This document shows, piece by piece, positions 51,418 to 60,853 of a stretch of DNA of 64,000 nt; within the stretch, counting starts at the first letter, position 1; the number at the start of each line of letters is the position of its first letter. Position numbers and translations under genes: made by a program. The notes under the pieces are model-generated. The model worked only from the letters and a program-made list of their open reading frames with translations. It had not been told where the DNA came from and searched no databases. The stretch comes from Mycobacterium simiae (GTDB lineage: Bacteria > Actinomycetota > Actinomycetes > Mycobacteriales > Mycobacteriaceae), in the NCBI RefSeq assembly GCF_010727605.1, contig NZ_AP022568.1, positions 1,116,001-1,180,000 on the forward strand. Reading direction: 5' to 3'.

Positions 51418-52525
51418 CTTTTCGATTGCGCCACCGGATGCCTGCTTCGAGGAATCCGTCGATGTCTCCGTCAAGAACGGCCGCCGGATTGCCGACCTCG
51501 TACTCGGTCCGCAGATCCTTGACCATCTGATACGGGTGCAATACATAGGAGCGCATCTGGTTACCCCAGGAGCTGCCGCCCTCCCCTTTCAGCGCGTCCA
51601 GCTCCGCACGCTCTTCTAAACGCTTGCGCTCCAACAGCTTTGCCTGCAACACCCGCATCGCCGAAACCTTGTTCTGCAATTGCGACTTCTCGTTCTGGCA
51701 AGTCACGACGATACCCGTTGGGATGTGGGTCAAACGTACCGCGGAGTCGGTGGTGTTCACCGACTGGCCGCCCGGACCGCTGGACCGATAGACGTCGACC
51801 CGCACGTCACCTTCGGGAATGTCGATGTGATCGGTGGTGTCCACCACCGGCAACACCTCGACTTCGGCGAACGAGGTCTGACGCCGACTTTGGTTGTCGA
51901 ACGGGCTGATCCGGACCAGCCGATGCGTGCCCTGCTCCACCGACAAGGTGCCGTAGGCGAACGGGGCGTGCACGGCAAACGTGGCACTCTTGATACCGGC
52001 TTCCTCGGCATACGACGTGTCGAAGACCTCGACATTGTAATTGTGTTGCTCGGCCCAGCGGATATACATCCGCATCAGCATCTCGGCCCAGTCCGCGGCG
52101 TCCACCCCACCCGCGCCGGATCGGATGGTCACCAGGGCCTCGCGCTCGTCGTACTCTCCGGACAGCAAGGTGCGCACCTCGGCGGCTTCGATGTCGGCGC
52201 GCAGCGCCTTGAGCTCAGCGTCGGCCTCCGCCAGCGCGTCGGCCCCCTCTTCGTCCGAACCCTCCTCTGCCGCCAGCTCGTAGAGCACCGGCAGGTCGTC
52301 GACCCTTTGTCGCAGCTGCTCGATGCGTCGCAGCTCTCCCTGGGCATGGGACAATTCGCTGGTCACCCGCTGCGCGTTGGCCTGGTCGTCCCACAGTTTC
52401 GGATCGGACGCCTCCTGCTCGAGCTTCTCGATGCGGCTGCGCAGACCGTCGACATCGAGCACCCTCTCCACCGTGGTAAGGGCAGAGTCGAGGGCGGCGA
52501 GATCGGCTTGACGGTCGGGTTCCAC
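51407..52525 (-). CDS. prfB: Peptide chain release factor 2
   Basis: 372 aa from the GTG at 52525 ([13 protein letters not shown], the mycobacterial start). The stop-codon reading motif SPF is in VRISPFDNQ, and the GGQ catalytic motif in [10 protein letters not shown]. The frame is continuous, so there is no programmed +1 frameshift of the E. coli kind. It terminates at UGA and UAA. First gene of a leftward operon with mscS, the Pro-rich gene, ftsE, ftsX and smpB. Confidence 0.97.
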   Translation of the reverse strand: MEPDRQADLAALDSALTTVERVLDVDGLRSRIEKLEQEASDPKLWDDQANAQRVTSELSHAQGELRRIEQLRQRVDDLPVLYELAAEEGSDEEGADALAEADAELKALRADIEAAEVRTLLSGEYDEREALVTIRSGAGGVDAADWAEMLMRMYIRWAEQHNYNVEVFDTSYAEEAGIKSATFAVHAPFAYGTLSVEQGTHRLVRISPFDNQSRRQTSFAEVEVLPVVDTTDHIDIPEGDVRVDVYRSSGPGGQSVNTTDSAVRLTHIPTGIVVTCQNEKSQLQNKVSAMRVLQAKLLERKRLEERAELDALKGEGGSSWGNQMRSYVLHPYQMVKDLRTEYEVGNPAAVLDGDIDGFLEAGIRWRNRKDDN

Positions 52526-52710
52526 AGCCGACCACGTTACCGGCGCCCCGGTTTGCGGCGATTGTTCAGGTGGCGACCTGCGGCACTTCAACCATCTGCC
52601 GGGGTTCAGCGTCTAGCATCGAGTCCACCATCCATGTGCGCCCGCAACTGCGACGCCCAGCCCGATTTCAGCCCTTGCGTCGCAGCCGGGCATGAACAGA
52701 AGGGTTGGTT

Positions 52711-54072
52711 ATGCGTCCATTTCATGTCGCGATCGTCGGGTCTGGCCCGTCGGGATTCTTCGCCGCAGCGTCTTTGCTGAAAGCGGCCGACTCGTCCGAC
52801 GAGTTCGACGTTGCCGTCGACATGCTCGAAATGTTGCCGACGCCGTGGGGGCTGGTGCGTTCCGGCGTCGCGCCCGACCACCCCAAGATCAAGTCGATCA
52901 GCAAGCAGTTCGAGAAGATCGCCGGTGATCCTCGCTTTCGTTTCTTCGGCAACGTGGTCGTCGGCGAGCATGTCGAGGCCGCGGAACTGGCCGAGCACTA
53001 CGACGCGGTGATCTACGCGGTCGGGGCGCAGTCCGACCGGCCCCTCAACATCCCCGGTGAGGACCTGCCCGGCAGCGTCGCCGCCGTCGACTTCGTGGGC
53101 TGGTACAACGCGCACCCCAACTTCGCGGAAATTTCCCCCGATCTGTCGGGCGCCCGGGCCGTGGTGATCGGCAACGGCAACGTCGCGCTGGACGTCGCGC
53201 GCATCCTGGTCACCGATCCCGACGCGCTCGCCGTCACCGACATCGCCGACCACGCTCTGAAATCGTTGCGCCCGCGTGGTGTAGAAGAAGTCGTCATCGT
53301 TGGCCGGCGCGGGCCGCTGCAGACCGCGTTCACCACGCTGGAGTTGCGTGAGCTGGCCGACCTGGAAGGCGTGGATGTCATCGTCGATCCGGCCGCGTTG
53401 GAAGGCATTAGCGACGAAGACGCCGAGGCCGCCGGAAAGACCACCAAGCAGAACATCAAGGTGCTGCGTGACTACGCGGCCCGCCCACCACGCCCCGGGC
53501 ATCGTCGGATGGTATTCCGATTCTTGACCTCCCCCATCGAGATCAAAGGCAAGGACCGCGTCGAGGCAATCGTGCTGGGCCGCAACGAATTGGTCACCGA
53601 CTCGAGCGGACGCGTCTTGGCCAAGGACACCGGGGAGCGCGAGGAACTACCCGTTCAGCTCGTGGTGCGCTCGGTCGGGTATCGCGGCGTGCCTACGCCG
53701 GGGCTGCCGTTCGACGACAACAGCGCGACCATCCCGAACACCGACGGCCGGGTGGCGGGCAGCCGCAACGAATACGTCGTCGGCTGGATCAAGCGGGGAC
53801 CGACCGGCGTGATCGGCACCAACAAAAAGGATTCTCAGGACACCGTCGACTCCCTCATCGCCGATTTGACCGGCACAACCGAGCTGTCCGAATTCCCCGA
53901 CGACCACGCCGATAAGCTCGCCGAATGGCTGGCTTCACGGCAGCCGCAGCTGATTACCTCGGCCCATTGGGACGTCATCGACGCACACGAGCGCGCCGCC
54001 GGCGAGCCGCACGGGCGTCCGCGCGTCAAATTGCCAAACCTTGCGGACTTGTTGCGCATCGGCCGCGGCTGA
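52711..54072 (+). CDS. fprA: NADPH:ferredoxin reductase FprA
   Basis: 453 aa from the ATG at 52711. Adrenodoxin-reductase type: FAD motif VGSGPSGF at 9–16, PTPWGLVRSGVAPDHP, and NADP motif GNGNVALDVAR. It passes electrons from NADPH to ferredoxins and so to P450s. It could serve the ferredoxin and P450 at the left end of the window. Divergent from prfB. Position after prfB is as in M. tuberculosis. Confidence 0.96.
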   Translation: MRPFHVAIVGSGPSGFFAAASLLKAADSSDEFDVAVDMLEMLPTPWGLVRSGVAPDHPKIKSISKQFEKIAGDPRFRFFGNVVVGEHVEAAELAEHYDAVIYAVGAQSDRPLNIPGEDLPGSVAAVDFVGWYNAHPNFAEISPDLSGARAVVIGNGNVALDVARILVTDPDALAVTDIADHALKSLRPRGVEEVVIVGRRGPLQTAFTTLELRELADLEGVDVIVDPAALEGISDEDAEAAGKTTKQNIKVLRDYAARPPRPGHRRMVFRFLTSPIEIKGKDRVEAIVLGRNELVTDSSGRVLAKDTGEREELPVQLVVRSVGYRGVPTPGLPFDDNSATIPNTDGRVAGSRNEYVVGWIKRGPTGVIGTNKKDSQDTVDSLIADLTGTTELSEFPDDHADKLAEWLASRQPQLITSAHWDVIDAHERAAGEPHGRPRVKLPNLADLLRIGRG

Positions 54073-54100
54073 CCCTAATTCCGTTGCGGCCCAGCCTCAT

Positions 54101-54304
54101 TTAGCGCCTGACGACGACGAGGCCGGCACCGGCCAGGAGCATCAGGATCGCCGCGGCCACCGCCCATCCCGCGCCGGCCAGCCACCAGATCACGCCCAAC
54201 ACTGCGAGGGCGGGCGAAACCGCGAACAGCACCAGCACCGGGTGCTGCCTGATCACTTCGAGTGCGCTCTTCGCCCGGATCGGGTCGATGTCTTTGCCTG
54301 CCAT
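54101..54304 (-). CDS. Small two-helix membrane protein
   Basis: 67 aa. Short polar start (MAGKDIDPIRAKSALEVIRQ) and two membrane helices (LVLFAVSPALAVLGVIWWL; AVAAAILMLLAGAGLVVV). Function unknown. Faces fprA in convergent orientation. Confidence 0.65.
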   Translation of the reverse strand: MAGKDIDPIRAKSALEVIRQHPVLVLFAVSPALAVLGVIWWLAGAGWAVAAAILMLLAGAGLVVVRR

Positions 54305-54354
54305 GGCTAAAGAATGCCAGTCGGGATCGATAATGCAAGCAAACGTTTCGTCGG

Positions 54355-54693
54355 CTACCCCGCCGCCGGTTCGGGCGGTTCAGGCGGGGCGAACCTCCAG
54401 TTGTCCGGGTTCTTCGGCGAATACACGACCGCATGCAATTGGCCCATCGTCGGCCAGTCGTCGACGTCGACCGCCATCCGCCAGTACACGGGGTGCTCGT
54501 TGACGGTGGGTCCGTTGATGACGCCGGTGATTGTGACGTATTGCTCGCCGGTGGCATCAGGTCGCGGGCTCACCCCGGTCACCAGCAGGGTGCCGCTGAG
54601 CTGCTCACCGCGGGGGCCGCGCGGGATGAAGCGTTGAGCAAGCAGCATGCCCAGGACTGCAACGAGGAGGATCAGCAAACCGAATTCCCACAC
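54355..54693 (-). CDS. Single-pass membrane protein with outer beta domain
   Basis: 112 aa, GTG start. One N-terminal helix (FGLLILLVAVLGMLLAQ), then a soluble domain (GTLLVTGVSPRPD, YVTITGVINGP, YWRMAVDVDDWP) and a Pro-rich end. Unrecognised; probably in one transcript with the two-helix protein downstream. Confidence 0.65.
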   Translation of the reverse strand: MWEFGLLILLVAVLGMLLAQRFIPRGPRGEQLSGTLLVTGVSPRPDATGEQYVTITGVINGPTVNEHPVYWRMAVDVDDWPTMGQLHAVVYSPKNPDNWRFAPPEPPEPAAG

Positions 54694-54810
54694 GCCGCCA
54701 TGGTAGGCCGCCGGTGGTCCGGCCGAGTTGACCTAGGACCCTACTGCCAGAGCGCGTTTCGCCGTAGCGTCGAGGTCGGCGGAAAACGGTGCGCGAGAAG
54801 GGTGCGGTCG

Positions 54811-55239
54811 ATGACTGACGAACCTGCAGTCGTTTTGTCCGAGGACGAGAGCTGGCGCCGGTTGGGCGGTGTCGGCCTGGGCCGGCTCGTGACAAGCTTC
54901 GCTGGTGAGCCCGAGATTTTCCCGGTGAACTATGCGGTGCAGGACCGAACCGTGCTGTTCCGCACCGCCGAGGGCACCAAATTGTTTTCCGCTGTGGCAA
55001 GCAATGTGGTGTTGTTCGAGGCCGACGACCACGACGTCGCCGAGGGCTGGAGTGTGATCGTGCGGGGCCGCGCACGACTGCTGCGCACCGCGGCGGAAAT
55101 CGACGAAGCCGAACGCGCCGAACTGATGCCCTGGACCGCGACCGCCAAGAAGCATTACGTGCGGGTGACCCCCTCCGACATCACCGGACGCCACTTCACC
55201 TTTGGCCCGGAGCCGGACCCGCACGCAACCTTCGCCTGA
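54811..55239 (+). CDS. Pyridoxamine 5'-phosphate oxidase-family flavin-binding protein
   Basis: 142 aa from the ATG at 54811. Split-barrel fold of the Pyridox_ox_2 type: LGGVGLGRLVTSFAGEPEIFPVNY, VLFRTAEGTKLF, VVLFEADDHD, GWSVIVRGRARL. Such mycobacterial proteins bind FMN or F420 and reduce or protect small molecules. Alone on its strand before hisN. Longer upstream readings have no ribosome site. Confidence 0.85.
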   Translation: MTDEPAVVLSEDESWRRLGGVGLGRLVTSFAGEPEIFPVNYAVQDRTVLFRTAEGTKLFSAVASNVVLFEADDHDVAEGWSVIVRGRARLLRTAAEIDEAERAELMPWTATAKKHYVRVTPSDITGRHFTFGPEPDPHATFA

Positions 55240-55417
55240 CTTTGATCGGGTCCGCCCGACGTTTCGCTCGGCCAGCAAGATCGGGAATCCGGGTCACCGC
55301 GAAGTTTGCGCTTGCAGTCGACATCATCACCCCGCCCTGCGCAACGCGGAGGCATTGCGAAACGTGCTCGACAACGTGAACCACAGCGGCTGAGCGCGCC
55401 GTGATAGGACTGCTGGC

Positions 55418-56200
55418 ATGGCCCAGGACGACCTCGCGCTAGCGATCGCGCTTGCCGACCGTGCGGACACCGTGACCCGCGACCGATTCGGTGCGCTGGA
55501 TTTGCGCATCGACACCAAGCCGGATCTGACGCCGGTCACCGACGCCGATCGGGCGGTGGAGACCGAGCTGCGCCAGGTGCTCGGGCGGGAGCGCGCCGAT
55601 GACAGCGTCGTCGGCGAGGAATTCGGCGGAACCGCGACATTCACCGGGCGGCAATGGATTATCGACCCCATCGATGGCACCAAGAACTTCGTGCGCGGGG
55701 TACCGGTTTGGGCCAGCTTGATCGCCCTGCTCGAAGACGGGGTTCCCACCGTCGGGGTGGTGAGTGCGCCGGGGCTGCAGCGCCGCTGGTGGGCGGCGCG
55801 CGACCAGGGCGCCTTCGTCTCCGTTGACGGTGCGCCGCCTCGATCGTTGTCGGTTTCCTCAGTGGCAGAACTGAATTCGGCGAGCTTGTCTTTCTCCAGT
55901 CTGTCCGGGTGGGCCGAACGCGGTCTGCGGGAACGCTTCATCGGACTGACCGACGCGGTCTGGCGGGTACGCGCCTACGGCGATTTTTTCTCCTACTGTC
56001 TGCTCGCCGAGGGCGCCGTCGACATCGCGGCCGAGCCGGAGGTATCGGCGTGGGACCTCGCGGCACTCGACGTCCTGGTGCGCGAGGCCGGCGGCAAGTT
56101 CACCGGCCTGGACGGCGTCGCGGGCCCGCACCAAGGCAGCGCCGTGGCGACAAACGGCCTGCTCCACGACCGTGTCCTAGACAGCCTGGGTGTGAATTAG
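55418..56200 (+). CDS. hisN: Histidinol-phosphate phosphatase, inositol-monophosphatase family
   Basis: 260 aa. Metal-site motifs of the family: [15 protein letters not shown] (residues about 82–90) and, near the C-terminus, [15 protein letters not shown]. Corresponds by place to Rv3137 just before fadE24 in M. tuberculosis, shown there to be the histidinol-phosphatase of histidine synthesis. All catalytic residues are present. Confidence 0.92.
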   Translation: MAQDDLALAIALADRADTVTRDRFGALDLRIDTKPDLTPVTDADRAVETELRQVLGRERADDSVVGEEFGGTATFTGRQWIIDPIDGTKNFVRGVPVWASLIALLEDGVPTVGVVSAPGLQRRWWAARDQGAFVSVDGAPPRSLSVSSVAELNSASLSFSSLSGWAERGLRERFIGLTDAVWRVRAYGDFFSYCLLAEGAVDIAAEPEVSAWDLAALDVLVREAGGKFTGLDGVAGPHQGSAVATNGLLHDRVLDSLGVN

Positions 56201-56215
56201 CTAACAACTACACAT

Positions 56216-56237
56216 TATCTTACTCCGGAGTAAGATA
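56216..56237. promoter_or_regulatory. Perfect 22-bp palindrome before fadE24
   Basis: TATCTTACTCC followed by its exact reverse complement. It lies 41 bases upstream of the fadE24 start and 16 after the hisN stop, in otherwise AT-rich sequence. Its size and symmetry fit a TetR-type operator for the fadE24–fadE23 operon; no regulator gene is adjacent. Confidence 0.8.
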
Positions 56238-56277
56238 GCCTTCTGTCGGCAATGCCCCAACTACCGAGGCTGCTCAA

Positions 56278-57675
56278 ATGACGGAAATTCTCTCCGGTCC
56301 CCGTACCTCCCGCCCGCGCGGCAAACGGCGCGGCCGCAAAACCGGCGTCGGGATGCAACCGCACAAACGCACCGGCATCGACATCGCCTTGGCCTTGCTC
56401 ACCCCGCTCGTCGGCCAAGAATTCCTGGACAGATACCACCTGCGCGATCCGCTCAATGAGAGCCTGCGCTACGGCACCAAGACCCTCTTCTCGACCGCCG
56501 GTGCCGCATCCCGGCAGTTCAAGGCGGTGAAGAGCATCCGCAGCAAGCCCACCCGGCTCAAGTCGAGCGGCAAGGACTACTACGACCTGAGGCCCGACGA
56601 CGAACAGAAGATGATCGTCGAAACCCTCGACGAATTCGCCGAGGAGGTGCTTCGCCCCGCGGCGCCCGAGGCGGACGAGGCGGCGAGCTACCCTCGCGAC
56701 CTGATCGCCAAGGCCGCGGAACTGGGCATCACCGCGATCAACATCCCCGAGGACTTCGAAGGCATCGCCGCGCACCGGTCGAGCGTGACCAATGTCCTGG
56801 TCGCCGAGGCACTGGCCTACGGCGACATGGGATTAGCACTGCCGATCCTGGCGCCGGGCGGCGTCGCGTCGGCATTGACCCACTGGGGCAGCGCCGATCA
56901 ACAGGCCACCTATCTGCCCGAGTTCGCCGGGGACAACGTGCCGCAGGCCTGCGTGGCCATCGCTGAGCCGCAACCGTTATTCGACCCCACCCAATTGAAG
57001 ACCACCGCGGTGCGCACGCCGAGCGGCTACCGCCTAGACGGTGTGAAGTCGTTGGTCCCGGCCGCTGCCGAGGCCGAGCTGTTCATCGTCGGCGCACAAC
57101 TCAACGGCAAGCCGGCGTTGTTCATCGTCGAATCGTCCGCCAAAGGCCTTACCGTCAAACCGGATCCGAGCATGGGCATCCGCGCCGCCGCCCTCGGCCA
57201 GCTGGAGCTGTCCGGCGTCTCGGTGCCACTGCATGCCCGGCTCGGCGAGGACGAGGCCACCGATGAGGACTACTCCGAAGCCATTGCGCTGTCCCGGCTG
57301 GGCTGGGCCGCCCTGGCCGTCGGCACCTCGCACGCGGTCCTCGACTACGCCGTCCCGTACGTCAAGGAACGCGAGGCGTTCGGCGAACCCATTGCCCGGC
57401 GGCAAGCGGTGGCGTTCATGTGCGCCAACATCGCCATCGAGCTGGACGGGCTGCGGTTGATCACCTGGCGCGGCGCTGCCCGGGCCGAGCAAGGGCTGCC
57501 GTTCGTCCGCGAAGCGGCGCTGGCCAAGCGCCTGGGTGCCGACAAGGCCATGCAGATCGGACTGGACGGCGTGCAACTGCTCGGCGGTCACGGCTACACG
57601 AAAGAACATCCCGTCGAACGCTGGTACCGCGACCTGCGGGCCATCGGTGTCGCCGAGGGTGTTGTCGTCATTTAG
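56278..57675 (+). CDS. fadE24: Acyl-CoA dehydrogenase FadE24
   Basis: 465 aa. A basic N-terminal extension of about 40 residues (SRPRGKRRGRKTGVG) is followed by an acyl-CoA dehydrogenase fold (IPEDFEGIAAHRS, CVAIAEPQPLFDPT, LLGGHGYTKEHPVERWYRDLRA). It lacks the usual FEGTxQ end and ends GVAEGVVVI, in keeping with a partner subunit in a heteromeric enzyme, as described for several mycobacterial FadE pairs. 24 bases before fadE23 and surely co-transcribed. Confidence 0.92.
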   Translation: MTEILSGPRTSRPRGKRRGRKTGVGMQPHKRTGIDIALALLTPLVGQEFLDRYHLRDPLNESLRYGTKTLFSTAGAASRQFKAVKSIRSKPTRLKSSGKDYYDLRPDDEQKMIVETLDEFAEEVLRPAAPEADEAASYPRDLIAKAAELGITAINIPEDFEGIAAHRSSVTNVLVAEALAYGDMGLALPILAPGGVASALTHWGSADQQATYLPEFAGDNVPQACVAIAEPQPLFDPTQLKTTAVRTPSGYRLDGVKSLVPAAAEAELFIVGAQLNGKPALFIVESSAKGLTVKPDPSMGIRAAALGQLELSGVSVPLHARLGEDEATDEDYSEAIALSRLGWAALAVGTSHAVLDYAVPYVKEREAFGEPIARRQAVAFMCANIAIELDGLRLITWRGAARAEQGLPFVREAALAKRLGADKAMQIGLDGVQLLGGHGYTKEHPVERWYRDLRAIGVAEGVVVI

Positions 57676-57699
57676 CTACTCACTAGCGAAAGACCTGTC

Positions 57700-58908
57700 A
57701 TGGCAATCAATTTGGAACTTCCCCGCAAGATGCAAGCAGTTATCGACAAGGCGCATCAGGGCGCCGCGGAAATGATGCGCCCGATCGCACGCAAGTACGA
57801 CGAGCACGAGCACGCCTATCCGGTCGAACTGGACACCCTGGCCAGCTTGTTCGAAGGGGCCGCCGCGTCCAACGCGGTGGGGCTGGCCGGGGCCGAGGCG
57901 TTCCGCAGCAGCGAAAGCAAAGAAGAAAACCGCAACGGCTCCAACATGGCGGCCGTGCTGCAGACCATGGAGGCCAGCTGGGGTGACGCGGCGATGATGC
58001 TGTCGATGCCCTATCAGGGCCTGGGCAACGCGGCAATCAGCGGCGTGGCCACCGACGAGCAACTCAAGCGGCTCGGCCGGGTGTGGGCGGCGATGGCCAT
58101 TACCGAACCGAGCTTCGGATCCGACTCGGCCGCCGTCTCCACCACCGCCAAGCTCGACGGCGACGAGTACGTGATCAACGGCGAAAAGATCTTTGTCACA
58201 GCGGGTTCGCGGGCCACCCACATCGTGGTGTGGGCGACGCTGGACAAATCGCTGGGCCGCCCCGCGATCAAGTCATTCATCGTGCCTCGCGAATATCCGG
58301 GTGTCAGCGTCGAGCGGCTGGAGAAAAAGCTCGGCATCAAGGGCTCTGACACGGCGGTGATCCGCTTCGACAATGTGCGGATACCAAAGGACAACTTGTT
58401 AGGCAATCCCGAGATCGAACCGGGCAAAGGCTTTTCCGGTGTCATGGAGACCTTCGACAACACCCGCCCGGTGGTGGCGGGCATGGCCATCGGGATCGCC
58501 CGGGCCGCACTGGAAGAGCTGCGCAAGCTGCTCACCGAGGCGGGGGTGGAGATTTCCTATGACAAACCCGCGCACGCGCAAAGCGCCCCTGCGGCGGAGT
58601 TTTTGCGGATGGAGGCCGACTGGGAGGCCAGCTACCAGCTGACCCTGCGCGCGGCCTGGCAAGCCGACAACAAGATCCCCAATTCCAAAGAAGCATCGAT
58701 GGCCAAGGCCAAGGCCGGCCGAGTGGGCACCGACATCACGCTCAAGGCCGTCGAGTTGGCCGGCACCACAGGCTATTCCGAGCAAACGCTGTTCGAGAAG
58801 TGGGCCCGTGATTCGAAGATCATGGACATCTTCGAGGGCACCCAGCAGATCCAGCAGCTCGTGGTCGCCCGGCGGCTGCTGGGCCTATCGTCCGCCGAAC
58901 TCAAATAG
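57700..58908 (+). CDS. fadE23: Acyl-CoA dehydrogenase FadE23
   Basis: 402 aa. Motifs: ITEPSFGSDSAAV (substrate/FAD region), GEKIFVTAGSRA, and the C-terminal DIFEGTQQIQQLVVARRLLG with the Glu-Gly-Thr-Gln FAD-binding end that the partner FadE24 lacks. The two proteins probably form one alpha2beta2 enzyme for a bulky acyl-CoA. Converges on the aldo/keto reductase gene. Confidence 0.92.
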   Translation: MAINLELPRKMQAVIDKAHQGAAEMMRPIARKYDEHEHAYPVELDTLASLFEGAAASNAVGLAGAEAFRSSESKEENRNGSNMAAVLQTMEASWGDAAMMLSMPYQGLGNAAISGVATDEQLKRLGRVWAAMAITEPSFGSDSAAVSTTAKLDGDEYVINGEKIFVTAGSRATHIVVWATLDKSLGRPAIKSFIVPREYPGVSVERLEKKLGIKGSDTAVIRFDNVRIPKDNLLGNPEIEPGKGFSGVMETFDNTRPVVAGMAIGIARAALEELRKLLTEAGVEISYDKPAHAQSAPAAEFLRMEADWEASYQLTLRAAWQADNKIPNSKEASMAKAKAGRVGTDITLKAVELAGTTGYSEQTLFEKWARDSKIMDIFEGTQQIQQLVVARRLLGLSSAELK

Positions 58909-58952
58909 CGCCCCGATGCGCCGAAGGTATAACCCTCGCTAGACCGGCAGCG

Positions 58953-59810
58953 CTAGCCGGCGAGCGCGTTCAGCTGCTGCCGGGAGTCGTCGTCCAGCTC
59001 GATCGACGCGACGTCGAGGTTCTCTTCGAGATGGCGCAACGACGAGGTGCCCGGGATCAGCAGCACGTTGGCCGCCACGCCCAGCATCCAGGCCAATACG
59101 ACCTGCGCGGGCGTGTGCCCGACTCGCTGCGCGACGCGCCGCACCACCTGGTGACCGAGAACTGGGTTCGGCTGCACGAACGCCGCCCCCAGCGGGAAGA
59201 ACGGAACGAAGGCGATCTCGCGGCGTGTGCACTCCTGCAGGACCGCGGCCGACTCTCGCTCGAGGACATTGAAAGCGTTTTGCACACATACGATTTCGGT
59301 GTGCTCTAACGCATGCAGCAGGTGTTCGCGGTTGATGCCACTCAACCCGATCCCGCCGATCAACCCCTCGTCTCGGGCCTCGATCATGATCGACAGCTGT
59401 GCGTCGAACAACTCGTCGGGGCCCTCACTCTCCAAAAGGCGCAGATTGACGGCGGCGAGTTGGTCGACCCCGAGCGTCCGCAGATTCGCCTCGATATCGC
59501 GGCGTAACTCGGCGGGCTCGCGGACGGGCAGCCAGGCACCCGACTCATCGCGCCGCCCACCGACCTTGCTCACTAACGCCAAGTGCTGCGGGTACGGATA
59601 CAGCGCCTCGCGGATGAGTTCGTTGGCGACATCGGGACCGTAGAACTGGGCGGTGTCGATGTGGTCGACGTCGCGTTCGACGGCTCGGCGCAGCACCGCA
59701 ATCGCTTCATCATGGTCGCGCGGCGGCCCCATCACACCGGGACCAGGCAATTGCATGGCCCCGAAGCCAATCCGGGCGACCGAAAAGCGACCGAGTGGAA
59801 AGCGTTCCAT
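58953..59810 (-). CDS. Aldo/keto reductase
   Basis: 285 aa, TIM-barrel AKR. Catalytic set: DHIDTAQFYG (Asp and Tyr), LVSKVGG (Lys), and a shortened His region (VNLRLLESEG has no His, so the His may be replaced by Asn or Leu). NADPH-site end LLIPGTSSLRHLEENL. Sits between fadE23 and a divergent YhdH-like gene; not part of the M. tuberculosis order as I remember it. Confidence 0.88.
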   Translation of the reverse strand: MERFPLGRFSVARIGFGAMQLPGPGVMGPPRDHDEAIAVLRRAVERDVDHIDTAQFYGPDVANELIREALYPYPQHLALVSKVGGRRDESGAWLPVREPAELRRDIEANLRTLGVDQLAAVNLRLLESEGPDELFDAQLSIMIEARDEGLIGGIGLSGINREHLLHALEHTEIVCVQNAFNVLERESAAVLQECTRREIAFVPFFPLGAAFVQPNPVLGHQVVRRVAQRVGHTPAQVVLAWMLGVAANVLLIPGTSSLRHLEENLDVASIELDDDSRQQLNALAG

Positions 59811-59832
59811 GCGAGGAGGTTAGCTTCGTCAT

Positions 59833-60831
59833 ATGGACACATTTCACGCACTGGTGGCCCGTCAAAATGGCGATCAGATCACCGCGTCGGTCGAAACACT
59901 CGGCCCCACCGATCTGCCCCCCGGTGATGTGACGATCCGGGTTCTGTTTTCCAGTGCGAACTTCAAGGACGCACTGGCACTGACGCCGGGCGGCGGCGTG
60001 GTGCGCGACTATCCGGTCGTGCCGGGAATCGACCTGACCGGCGAAGTCGTCGAATCGCAGTCACCGGATTTCGGCGTCGGCGACTTGGTGCTGGCCCACG
60101 GCTACCAGATCGGCACCGGCCACCATGGCGGCTACGCCGAGTACGCGCGGTTACCCGCAGACCAGGTGGTCGCGCTGGGCTCGCTTAGTCCACGTGACGG
60201 GGCAGCGATCGGAACCGCTGGCTTCACCGCCGCGATGAGTGTGCAAGCACTGATCGAGTGGGGCATCACGCCCGACGCCGGGCCGATCGTCGTCACCGGC
60301 GCGTCCGGCGGCGTCGGCACGATCAGCGTGGACTTGCTGGCGGCGGCCGGCTATCGCGTGGTCGCATCCAGCGGCAAAAAGGGGGCCGTCGACTTGCTGA
60401 AAGAGCTTGGCGCAGCGGAGGTTATCGGGCGGCTGCCCGCCGACCCCGATGCCAAGCCCCGGCCGCTGGCCAAGGCGCGCTGGGCCGGTGCGGTCGACTG
60501 TGTCGGCGGGGCGACGCTGGCCGACGTGCTCAGCACCATCGACTACGGCGGCGCGGTGGCGGCCAGTGGACTTACCGGCGGGCCCGCCCTGCACACCACG
60601 GTGATGCCGTTCATCCTGCGCGGGGTCGCCCTGCTCGGGATGGACTCGGTGCTGATGCCGATCGCGCGGCGACGCAAGCTGTGGGCGCTGCTCGGGGAGT
60701 CCCTGAAGCCGCGGCATCTGGACGCAGTGACCAAAGACGTCGACGTCAAGGATGTCGTCGATGTGCTGGAGCAGCTTCGCGCCGGCACCTTCTCGGGTCG
60801 CGCGGTGGTCCGCGTCGCCGGTGGATTCTGA
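59833..60831 (+). CDS. YhdH/YhfP-type quinone oxidoreductase (MDR superfamily)
   Basis: 332 aa. Lacks zinc cysteines. VPGIDLTGEVVES, GHHGGYAEYARLPADQ, and nucleotide motif VVTGASGGVGTISVDLLA are typical of the YhdH group, which includes acryloyl-CoA reductases. NADPH-dependent reduction of an enoyl group is likely. 22 bases before fadB4 and divergent from the aldo/keto reductase. Confidence 0.9.
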   Translation: MDTFHALVARQNGDQITASVETLGPTDLPPGDVTIRVLFSSANFKDALALTPGGGVVRDYPVVPGIDLTGEVVESQSPDFGVGDLVLAHGYQIGTGHHGGYAEYARLPADQVVALGSLSPRDGAAIGTAGFTAAMSVQALIEWGITPDAGPIVVTGASGGVGTISVDLLAAAGYRVVASSGKKGAVDLLKELGAAEVIGRLPADPDAKPRPLAKARWAGAVDCVGGATLADVLSTIDYGGAVAASGLTGGPALHTTVMPFILRGVALLGMDSVLMPIARRRKLWALLGESLKPRHLDAVTKDVDVKDVVDVLEQLRAGTFSGRAVVRVAGGF

Positions 60832-60853
60832 GCTGGCAGTAGGCTCATCGACC

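Noticed and set aside
51407..52525. Programmed +1 frameshift in prfB
   Set aside because: The frame is continuous from the GTG start with no early in-frame UGA.
51680..52780. A 366-codon rightward open frame opposite prfB
   Set aside because: It is the antisense of release factor 2, whose motifs are all intact on the other strand.
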